5,184 nt of DNA, taken from the NCBI GenBank assembly GCA_937888935.1, contig CALARO010000038.1, positions 1 to 5,184 of the forward strand. Reading direction: 5' to 3'. How positions within the stretch are numbered: position 1 is the stretch's first letter; every line of letters begins with the position of its first letter. Positions 1-5,184 of this stretch are shown here, piece after piece. This DNA is from an uncultured Clostridia bacterium (GTDB lineage Bacteria > Bacillota > Clostridia > Christensenellales > Borkfalkiaceae). A program made the translations under genes and the position numbers. The notes beneath the pieces were generated by a model, which was not told the DNA's origin, made no database searches, and saw nothing but the letters and a program-made list of their open reading frames with translations.

Positions 1-193
1 TCGCCCGCCCGTAAAAGCAGATATCCCGCCCCGCCGAGCTGACAAACACGCCGTTGAATTGATTCGCGGTGTGATTTACGGTGCAATCGCGGCAATACGC
101 GCTGTCTTTCGATAGCGGCATTTTCAGTCCGTCCGCCACCGCGCCGCCCCACCAATATTCGTTTTCTTTAATCTGAATTTGTAATTCCGACAT
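1..193 (-). CDS. Putative GH31-type alpha-glycosidase, N-terminal 64 residues (3'-partial)
   Basis: An ATG at 193 opens a frame that runs out of the window at position 1. AAGGA lies 8 nt upstream (206-202), and the start is 48 bp after the GH20 stop. The protein begins MSELQIQIKENEYWWGGAVA, then DGLKMPL, and further on NHTANQFNGVFVSSAGRDIC. Near-identical openings (NEYWWGG, DG.xMP, NQ...LLVSS.GR) head the N-terminal beta-sandwich of one GH31 branch as I recall it from Firmicutes and Bacteroidetes. GH31 enzymes cleave alpha-glucosides, alpha-xylosides, alpha-galactosides or alpha-GalNAc, depending on subfamily. The catalytic aspartates lie far downstream, so neither activity nor intactness can be checked here. 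There is no signal peptide, so it is probably cytoplasmic, working beside the GH20 enzyme on imported fragments. Three Cys (34, 37, 59) in this short stretch also fit a cytoplasmic location. Confidence 0.6.
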   Translation of the reverse strand, partial: MSELQIQIKENEYWWGGAVADGLKMPLSKDSAYCRDCTVNHTANQFNGVFVSSAGRDICFYGRA

Positions 194-223
194 TCCTGCT
201 TTCCTTATACTTCGTTGCCGCCC

Positions 224-238
224 GCGGCGCAACGCCGC
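224..238 (-). other. GC-rich intercistronic hairpin between the GH20 and GH31-like genes
   Basis: GCGGCG (224-229) pairs perfectly with CGCCGC (233-238) across a 3-nt loop. It starts 4 nt past the TAA of the GH20 gene (242-244). The following transcript (GGGCGGCAACGAAG) has no U-tract, so it is not a standard terminator. It may mark a processing or pausing point; short GC-rich repeats also arise by chance. Confidence 0.4.
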
Positions 239-241
239 CTT

Positions 242-2101
242 TTACCAGAAATAATTCACCGAAGCGGTGAGATGATAACTATTATACGCAAACCGTCCTT
301 CGCCGCGCTTGCCCAGAAAGATATTTGCAAAAAGCTCGTCTGTCAGCTCGGGAATTTCCGCGATTTTGCCGCTCGCATAATCAAGCAATCGCTCGCGACA
401 GCCCTCTAAACGTTCAAGCAAACCGCCGAGGCGGTATTCCTGCACGTCGAACCCGTACGGCTTGTTTTCGGCAAGCCATTGCTTTCTGAACACCCTGATA
501 AACGCGCGCAACTTCTTTTTCAGCACGAGCATTTCGTCCGCGATTTTTCTGAGTTCTTCTTTATCGCCGCGCTTGTACGCTTCGCGCAGGCGGATACCCA
601 TATCGTATTTCACCGAGATCACGTCTGACAACGCCGCCACGCTTTCGAAAATATACGCGTACTGCCCCTTGCCCGCGCGCTTTACGATCGGCACGGCTTT
701 TTTGAAATACGCCTTGTCCTCCGCGTGAATTTCGGGATCGAATTGTCCCGAAAACACGTCGTTATACAGCGAAAGTTTGCAAAGGTTCGAGCGGTCGCCG
801 AAATGTTTGCCGAGAAACGTATCGGGCGCTTCGATTTTTAAAAACGTATCGAATTTATACCCCGTGAGCGCGTAAAAATCGCGTTTTAAGGCGGACGTAT
901 TCAAGCCGTATGCCGTGTAGGCGAAATGCGCCGCGGCGGGCAGTACCGAAAATACCGAAGCCGAGCCGCCGTCGTCGCCCCACGCCGTATCAATCAGGTG
1001 CTTTACGCCGTGTTCTTTCGCGCTGGCAAGCGCAGCTTCCGTAGCCGTCATCGAAAAACCGTTGGAAGGAATCAGCCCGATCCACTTCCACGCGCCGCCC
1101 GCAAACCACAGATCTTTGAAATTTTCGTGCAGACGGAACATTCCGTCGTACCCCTTTTTCTCCGTCTGATAATAATCCCAGTAGCAGGCGGAAACGTTTT
1201 CGGGAATCTTTTCGATCACGTCGCGCGGGATAAACGAGTTGCCGTCTTTATCCAGACAATCGGCGCGGCGGAAAGCGATGTGATAGAACATATCGCTCCA
1301 CATCACGGCGGAAAAACCGTACTTTGCCGCAATCTTCGCCACGCGCGAAAGGTGTTCGGTGAGTACTTCGAATTTATCGCGGTAGCCGTGATTATTCAGA
1401 TACTGCCCCACGCCCACAAGCGCGGCTTCGTCCATTCCGATATTCACGCGGCGGGTAGTGAAACATTCCGCAAGCGTTTTGAAAATGTTTTCGATCAGCG
1501 TATACACACGCTCGTCGCCGATTAAAAGAATATCCGCGCAATCGAAATGCGTTTCGTATTCGTGGTAGCGTTTGATACGGGAAATATGCGCGAGCGTTTG
1601 TATGCAGGGAATGAGTTCCATGCCGATTTCCCGCGCGTAAGCGTCCATTTCTTTCAATTCCGCTTTCGTGTATCTGCCGCGCAAGTACCCGAACAACGGC
1701 TCGTTATCCACTTCGTAGGTATCTTCCGTGTACAACATCAGCGCGTTGTAGCCGAGCGCAGCGAGATTTCTCAACAGTTTTTTCACCGTTTCCACGCTGA
1801 GTACGGCGTTTCGAGAACAGTCCGCCATAAAGCACAGGTCTTCGGCGAAACATTTTTCGCGGTACGCCCGCGCGCCCTGTTTTTTATCTGCTTCCGCGCC
1901 GCCGAGCGCGCCGCTTTTTAATAACAACGCCGCGCGGAATATATCGCGTTCGCCGCGATAATTCACCGTGATTTCGCCGTTTTTTGCAAGCTCGATTGAA
2001 AATTCTTCGGCTTTGACTAATTTTGCCGTTTCGGGATATTCGTAGCCGATTTCACGGAAAACTTCTTTTTTCAAAAATTCTGCGTTTGGTAAATTTTTCA
2101 T
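242..2101 (-). CDS. GH20 exo-beta-N-acetylhexosaminidase, GcnA/GH20C-like, cytoplasmic
   Basis: The 619-residue protein should release terminal beta-linked GlcNAc or GalNAc from oligosaccharides by the substrate-assisted mechanism of GH20. An N-terminal alpha/beta domain (about 1-85) precedes a TIM barrel (about 88-400) and a helical C-terminal domain. In the barrel, D94-C-S-R97 carries the arginine expected to bind the sugar 3/4-hydroxyls. NIGMDEA (220-226) carries the catalytic pair D224 (acetamido-orienting) and E225 (acid/base). MWSDM (267-271), YWDYY (307-311) and GGAWKW (335-340) supply aromatic residues expected to line the -1 subsite. There is no signal peptide. Length and layout fit streptococcal GcnA-type enzymes of about 627 residues, which act on imported glycan fragments. 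AAGGA lies 10 nt before the ATG at 2101. It follows the DUF4838 gene by 65 bp and precedes the GH31-like gene by 48 bp. Ala227 follows the catalytic motif where I recall His being usual. Substrate linkage cannot be read from the sequence. Confidence 0.9.
   Translation of the reverse strand: MKNLPNAEFLKKEVFREIGYEYPETAKLVKAEEFSIELAKNGEITVNYRGERDIFRAALLLKSGALGGAEADKKQGARAYREKCFAEDLCFMADCSRNAVLSVETVKKLLRNLAALGYNALMLYTEDTYEVDNEPLFGYLRGRYTKAELKEMDAYAREIGMELIPCIQTLAHISRIKRYHEYETHFDCADILLIGDERVYTLIENIFKTLAECFTTRRVNIGMDEAALVGVGQYLNNHGYRDKFEVLTEHLSRVAKIAAKYGFSAVMWSDMFYHIAFRRADCLDKDGNSFIPRDVIEKIPENVSACYWDYYQTEKKGYDGMFRLHENFKDLWFAGGAWKWIGLIPSNGFSMTATEAALASAKEHGVKHLIDTAWGDDGGSASVFSVLPAAAHFAYTAYGLNTSALKRDFYALTGYKFDTFLKIEAPDTFLGKHFGDRSNLCKLSLYNDVFSGQFDPEIHAEDKAYFKKAVPIVKRAGKGQYAYIFESVAALSDVISVKYDMGIRLREAYKRGDKEELRKIADEMLVLKKKLRAFIRVFRKQWLAENKPYGFDVQEYRLGGLLERLEGCRERLLDYASGKIAEIPELTDELFANIFLGKRGEGRFAYNSYHLTASVNYFW
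1427..1447 (-). other. GH20 catalytic motif NIGMDEA
   Basis: These codons encode residues 219-225 or so of the GH20 enzyme, covering the Asp224-Glu225 pair that in GH20 positions the substrate 2-acetamido group and acts as general acid/base. The Asn-Ile-Gly-Met context replaces the His-x-Gly-Gly of many classical hexosaminidases and is characteristic of the GcnA-like branch as I recall it. Confidence 0.75.
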
Positions 2102-2125
2102 CGTGTTTTTTTCCTTGATTGTCAG

Positions 2126-2159
2126 TTGAAAGGATAAGCTGACATGCTTATCCTTTCAA
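2126..2159 (-). promoter_or_regulatory. Perfect 14-bp inverted repeat in the DUF4838-GH20 gap (RNA hairpin or operator)
   Basis: TTGAAAGGATAAGC at 2126-2139 is exactly reverse-complementary to GCTTATCCTTTCAA at 2146-2159, with a 6-nt loop. It starts 7 nt after the lipoprotein stop codon and ends 24 nt before the GH20 start. In the minus-strand transcript it is followed by CUGACAAUC and not by a U-tract, so it is not a standard Rho-independent terminator. It could protect or define an upstream mRNA 3' end and so set different levels of the two proteins, or it could be a DNA-binding palindrome. A competing 6-bp pairing (2120-2125 with 2139-2144) exists but is much weaker. Confidence 0.7.
2131..2159 (-). 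promoter_or_regulatory. Possible sigma-A-like promoter embedded in the palindrome, ahead of the GH20 gene
   Basis: On the minus strand TTGAAA (2159-2154, five of six matches to TTGACA) is followed after 17 bp by TATCCT (2136-2131, four of six matches to TATAAT). Spacing is ideal but the -10 is weak. Both boxes fall inside the two arms of the inverted repeat, so palindrome symmetry could produce this resemblance by itself. If real, it would give the GH20 and GH31 genes a second start of transcription with a leader of about 20 nt, and the palindrome would be well placed as an operator. Confidence 0.25.
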
Positions 2160-2166
2160 AATCATT

Positions 2167-4236
2167 TTATTTTAATAAGGAATCCAACCAATTCGATACA
2201 TAGACGCCTTCTGCAACCATTGACATTCCAAGAGTATTCGCATCTTCTCTCACCAAAGCAATCAAATTCTCGAAATTATCATAATCGTAACCATAGGCAT
2301 TATAGTTTTCAAGCATTAAAAATCTGATACAAGTGCGTTCCATCAACACTCTTTTATACAATTTCTCGCCCGTTATTTTATCGCTCATATTTTCACATTT
2401 CTTTAAAGCCTGAGTTAAAAGCGCATCGGCTTTATCTACAAAGTTTCGAGAAAAAATATCGGATTTTGAATTAGTGGTTGAATAAACGGTATAATGTAAA
2501 TTGTGCTTCTTCCCGTTTGCGTCTTCACGTTCATCTATGGTTTTTAAATTCAATCTCGTCATTTCAAAAACTTCACGCACTTCAGGGGCTACGTCTTTAT
2601 AATATTGCGTAAAGAAATTATCAATGAGTTCTTCCACATTGTAATCTACGTTCCACATCAATTTTCCGTTGATGTACGTTTTCAAGTACGTGAACGGCGC
2701 GAGATTGCCGCCGCTGTTGTATTGCCTGAATATATCTACAACACCTAAATCTTTATACATCGCATAATTATTTTTATATGATTCGAAATCATAAAAGAAA
2801 AAGTAATATCTGCCATAATTCGCCGAATAATCCCAAATCATAAAACGATTTGTAATTGATTTCCAACCCTTCACCTCACTATAAAAGGTTGCATTCATTT
2901 CGCAATTCGGATCATCAAAACTATGATAATAGCAATACTTAATCGGTGCGAATTTTACATATAATTTTTCGTGCGGACGGCAACTTTCGTCTAAAAGGCG
3001 ATACGTACCGTCATCGTTTTTCGCAACCGGAGGATTGCTTGTTGAATAATAAGCAAACATAGAATAAATTAAATCTCTGTTCGGTTGATTCTCCGCGCGC
3101 CATTTTTCAACAAGATTAATTACCTTATTCGCAAAACGCACATAATATCCGCTAACGTTATATTTTTTATATTCTTCCGAACATTTCTCACAGCTACACC
3201 ATTGTGTAGTATCGCCTTGAGAAAGATCTATTTTATACGCTTCCGAATTTTCTTTTAATTTCTCAATAATGTTTTTAGCAATTTCTTCGACTATGCCCGC
3301 TGCTGTTAAACACGGTTGCCCGCCTGTAAACCATTCGGGATGATAATTTTTTAACTTTTCCTGATATTCTGCTTTTTCTTCTTCCGAAGCGTCTTCCGAG
3401 GGTTCTACGGGTTTCGTATTGTATTTACTCATCGGAATCCACTCGGGAAGTTGATGAATACTCCCGGTCAACCAATCTTTACTCTGTCCATAATCGTATT
3501 TTGCGCTTTTTTCGCCGCCACTCGTTATACGATATAAATGTGCCGTATAAGTATCATTTCCCGGTTGCAAAATACCATCCATCGTACGATCGTCAAAATC
3601 GGGATTATCTGTATAATCAAAATCTTTCAGATATATCGTATCGAGCGAATCTACATAAATTTCGTCGGCTGTATATGCCTCAAAACCTACTTCATACCAC
3701 AAAAATTCGTAAACGCCGAAATTCGTGCCTTTATCGTTCGCGCCGCAGATATACACGCTTTCGTCTTTTCTTACGATTTTGTAGCCGTCCGCTTTTGCTT
3801 TTTCGCCTGTTTCCATTATACCCGAAGCGGCGAGCGCGTTTGTTCTGCCGAGCAGAATATACTTTCCGCCCGAAGCGGAATTTTCAACTTCGTTTTCCTT
3901 TTTTACCTGCAATTCAAAACCCGTTGCTTGCTTAAAATACTGCGCGAGTTCCTGCGCCGCAAACGTTACGGAAACGCTTGCGTCAGAGGGAATCACCACG
4001 GTGTATTCCGAAGCGCCGTTTGCGAACAGTAAAACGTTTGTGTCGGCAAACGACGGGCGCACGGCGGCGTTCGCGTTATGATTTTCCACTTCCGCGATAA
4101 TGTGATTTTTTTCGTTTTCATCAAATCCGTTCGCGGAATTTCCCGAGTCGTCGCTTTTACACGAGGCAAAAGACAAGCACAAGGTTGCCGCGCCGAGAAA
4201 CAAGGAAATACGTCTGATTAAATTTTTAGTTTTCAT
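2167..4236 (-). CDS. DUF4838-family lipoprotein, putative surface glycan-active protein
   Basis: It has 689 residues from the ATG at 4236; a longer frame opens at 4278 but has no comparable ribosome-binding site. The N-terminus is a type II signal peptide: basic MKTKNLIRR, a hydrophobic stretch, then FAS-C with the lipidated Cys at 26. A low-complexity Ser/Asp/Asn linker follows, so it should sit on the outer face of the membrane. Residues about 75-195 look like the alpha/beta module found at the N-terminus of GH67 and GH20 enzymes (AAQELAQYFKQATG; later TNFGVYEFLWYEVGFEAY). The rest carries DUF4838 hallmarks: HPEWF then a CLTAAG segment, LSQGDTTQWCSCEKC (Cys 347, 349, 352), a second Cys pair (435, 445) around YYHSFDDPNC, IWDYS at 467-471, and a helical C-terminus. 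DUF4838 proteins occur in polysaccharide-degradation loci, but I know of no settled activity. A catalytic role is plausible by analogy with GH67/GH20 and is inference. Codons are markedly AT-rich from about residue 180 onward. Confidence 0.85.
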   Translation of the reverse strand: MKTKNLIRRISLFLGAATLCLSFASCKSDDSGNSANGFDENEKNHIIAEVENHNANAAVRPSFADTNVLLFANGASEYTVVIPSDASVSVTFAAQELAQYFKQATGFELQVKKENEVENSASGGKYILLGRTNALAASGIMETGEKAKADGYKIVRKDESVYICGANDKGTNFGVYEFLWYEVGFEAYTADEIYVDSLDTIYLKDFDYTDNPDFDDRTMDGILQPGNDTYTAHLYRITSGGEKSAKYDYGQSKDWLTGSIHQLPEWIPMSKYNTKPVEPSEDASEEEKAEYQEKLKNYHPEWFTGGQPCLTAAGIVEEIAKNIIEKLKENSEAYKIDLSQGDTTQWCSCEKCSEEYKKYNVSGYYVRFANKVINLVEKWRAENQPNRDLIYSMFAYYSTSNPPVAKNDDGTYRLLDESCRPHEKLYVKFAPIKYCYYHSFDDPNCEMNATFYSEVKGWKSITNRFMIWDYSANYGRYYFFFYDFESYKNNYAMYKDLGVVDIFRQYNSGGNLAPFTYLKTYINGKLMWNVDYNVEELIDNFFTQYYKDVAPEVREVFEMTRLNLKTIDEREDANGKKHNLHYTVYSTTNSKSDIFSRNFVDKADALLTQALKKCENMSDKITGEKLYKRVLMERTCIRFLMLENYNAYGYDYDNFENLIALVREDANTLGMSMVAEGVYVSNWLDSLLK
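4159..4236 (-). other. Type II (lipoprotein) signal peptide with lipobox
   Basis: The first 26 codons encode a basic n-region (KTKNLIRR), a hydrophobic core (ISLFLGAATLCLSF) and the lipobox F-A-S-C, with Cys26 as the predicted diacylglycerol acceptor. Phe at -3 is less common than Leu, but Ala-Ser at -2/-1 is normal. The Lys-Ser-Asp-Asp that follows is a typical flexible tether. Direct reading of the sequence supports export and membrane anchoring. Confidence 0.8.
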
Positions 4237-4243
4237 ATTTTTT

Positions 4244-4250
4244 CTCCCTC
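4244..4250 (-). promoter_or_regulatory. Ribosome-binding site that sets the lipoprotein start
   Basis: On the minus strand GAGGGAG lies 7 nt before the ATG at 4236. This favours the 4236 start over the in-frame ATG at 4278. The earlier start would overlap the upstream gene by 23 nt and would put 14 charged residues ahead of an otherwise standard lipoprotein signal peptide. Confidence 0.8.
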
Positions 4251-4255
4251 TACGC

Positions 4256-5184
4256 TCAGTTTTCGCTGTACGATACATAAATTGTTACGTAAGAAATCGC
4301 GTGATTGCCACTTTCATCGCTGGCATAGTAATACAGTATGTATTTTCCGCCCTGCGTAAACGTGTATTTCATTTCCGCGGTAACGTTTTTAATCGTTCCG
4401 TCGGGGCAGACGAGAAGCACGCTTAAAGAAGGATTTGCGTCTATATCGTCGTACACTTTTGCCGCCGTGAAATTCAACGTTTCGTTCAGTCGGCAAGCAA
4501 GTATTTTTTCACCGCCATACACAATCACAGGCGCAATAGTATCGCGCACCGTCAACGTATAAGTAAGTGTTTTCGTTTTCTTTGCATAATCCGTAGCTCG
4601 ATATGAAAGAGTATATTCACCATACTGCGAAGCAACAAAATAGTTATTGTCGCCAACTGATTCGTTGCTAAAAATCGTTGATCCGTCGGGTGCAATAAGG
4701 GTAAAGGTTACCGTTAAATATTGTGTACACACGTCGAAAGCAATTGCATTAGGAATTTTGACATAACTCTCATATTCCGGATCGACATTTAACTTTTCGG
4801 TAAGTTCTATTTCAGGCACCAAGACATCGGAAAATTGTTTTAATTCTCCTTTCGAATATGCGGCATTCAACGTTTGAGTACCGATTTTTTTAATTTTCAG
4901 TATGCTACTTTCATAAACGTTTTCACATTGAATTTCTGCCCATACTTTTCCAGAAGAAAAGCCCGAAAAATCAGATAAATCATAAATCACATTTCCGGAA
5001 TAATCCTGCAATTTCCCTTTATGATATTTTATTGCCACCAGAGCGTCCGCCCCAAGAGTGCGATCCAAAACTCTCTTTTCATTTTTGTATTTAAGATAAG
5101 TTTTGGTAACACCGTTTGAATCGATTTCATTTTCAAATGTAAAATTCAACACTTGATTCGAATCAGAAAAATCGGTAAGGCGTT
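4256..5184 (-). CDS. C-terminal part of a large secreted/surface protein with two tandem Ig-like domains (5'-partial)
   Basis: The frame is open to the window edge. Ten in-frame codons precede the GTG at 5152 with no stop, so that GTG is probably an internal valine and the true start lies outside. Of the 308 visible residues (numbered from that GTG), about 1-95 are a beta-rich segment resembling the end of a jelly-roll/LamG-like module (GFSSGKVWAEIQ, then LKIKKIGTQTL). Two Ig-like repeats follow, roughly 110-203 and 204-295. They share the pattern PDG(S/T)...G(E/K)Y.L.Y.A.D and each ends in a beta strand; the second opens with DTIAPVI, typical of bacterial surface Ig-like modules. The protein ends at YVSYSEN with no LPxTG motif, membrane helix or SLH repeat, so any anchor must be N-terminal or absent. 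It probably serves in adhesion or glycan presentation outside the cell (inference). The stop codon is 19 bp before the lipoprotein start, which suggests one operon. Confidence 0.8.
   Translation of the reverse strand, partial: RLTDFSDSNQVLNFTFENEIDSNGVTKTYLKYKNEKRVLDRTLGADALVAIKYHKGKLQDYSGNVIYDLSDFSGFSSGKVWAEIQCENVYESSILKIKKIGTQTLNAAYSKGELKQFSDVLVPEIELTEKLNVDPEYESYVKIPNAIAFDVCTQYLTVTFTLIAPDGSTIFSNESVGDNNYFVASQYGEYTLSYRATDYAKKTKTLTYTLTVRDTIAPVIVYGGEKILACRLNETLNFTAAKVYDDIDANPSLSVLLVCPDGTIKNVTAEMKYTFTQGGKYILYYYASDESGNHAISYVTIYVSYSEN
4482..4562 (-). other. Junction between the two Ig-like repeats (DTIAPVI linker)
   Basis: This stretch covers the end strand of the first Ig-like module (TLTYTLTVRD) and the start of the second (DTIAPVIVYGG). 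The DxxAPxI signature marks the start of many bacterial Ig-like or HYR-like surface modules. The two flanking modules align to each other by eye over PDG, the G-Y-x-L-x-Y hairpin and the A-x-D pair, which supports an internal duplication. The boundaries are approximate. Confidence 0.55.

Noticed and set aside
926..1525. 199-codon open frame on the plus strand
   Set aside because: It lies wholly antisense within the strongly supported GH20 gene. Its protein is Arg/His/Val-rich with no recognisable domain, as expected from the complement of GC-rich coding DNA.
1547..1921. 124-codon open frame on the plus strand
   Set aside because: It is antisense to the GH20 N-terminal half, with no family resemblance and an unnatural Phe/Arg/Val composition.
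2126..2166. The palindrome as a Rho-independent terminator
   Set aside because: On the minus strand the stem is followed by CTGACAATC. On the plus strand T-rich sequence starts only several bases after the stem, and there is no plus-strand gene to terminate.
3501..4032. Two overlapping plus-strand open frames of 144 and 164 codons
   Set aside because: Both are shadows of the lipoprotein gene, they overlap each other in different frames, and their products are Arg/Phe/Tyr-rich without motifs.
4237..4278. Earlier in-frame ATG at 4278 for the lipoprotein
   Set aside because: It would add 14 charged residues before the signal peptide and overlap the upstream gene. The ATG at 4236 has GAGGGAG at 7 nt and gives a standard lipoprotein leader.
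5150..5152. GTG at 5152 as the true start of the Ig-like gene
   Set aside because: The frame continues upstream to the window edge without a stop, and the protein begins mid-domain, so the GTG is more likely an internal Val codon.
1..5184. tRNA, rRNA, CRISPR array, insertion sequence or phage elements
   Set aside because: I saw no cloverleaf-like segment, regularly spaced repeats, transposase motifs or terminal repeats. Nearly all bases are accounted for by the four genes.

Overview
The window reads as a short, fully co-directional carbohydrate-utilisation cluster. Four genes all run on the minus strand, so transcription goes from high to low coordinates. The first and last genes are cut by the window edges. 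Coding density is very high: the three intergenic gaps are about 19, 65 and 48 bp, and nothing on the plus strand looks like a real gene.

In transcription order: (1) 5184-4256, the C-terminal 308 residues of a probably large secreted or surface protein, ending in two tandem Ig-like beta-sandwich modules. (2) 4236-2167, a 689-residue lipoprotein of the DUF4838 type, with an N-terminal GH67/GH20-associated alpha/beta module and the family's CxCxxC and WDY motifs. (3) 2101-242, a complete 619-residue GH20 beta-N-acetylhexosaminidase without a signal peptide, resembling the intracellular GcnA/GH20C type. (4) 193-1, the first 64 residues of what looks like a GH31-type alpha-glycosidase, also without a signal peptide.

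Inferred working model: the exported proteins bind or trim a host or dietary glycan at the cell surface, and the two cytoplasmic exo-glycosidases remove HexNAc and an alpha-linked sugar from imported fragments. No transporter or regulator is visible, so this model rests on gene neighbourhood and on the localisation signals of the proteins. The DUF4838 lipoprotein is the least understood part.

The type II lipoprotein signal, strong AGGAGG-like ribosome-binding sites, A/T-rich lysine- and asparagine-rich surface proteins and the GcnA-like GH20 suggest an uncultured gut Firmicute (Clostridia, perhaps Christensenellales-like). That placement is a guess from style. Base composition is uneven: GC-rich at 1-2100 and about 3720-4500, clearly AT-rich at about 2160-3700 and 4500-5184.

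The most notable non-coding element is a perfect 14-bp inverted repeat with a 6-nt loop, filling most of the gap between the DUF4838 and GH20 genes. It lacks a U-tract and also overlaps a possible -35/-10 pair, so it may be an intercistronic RNA hairpin or an operator.
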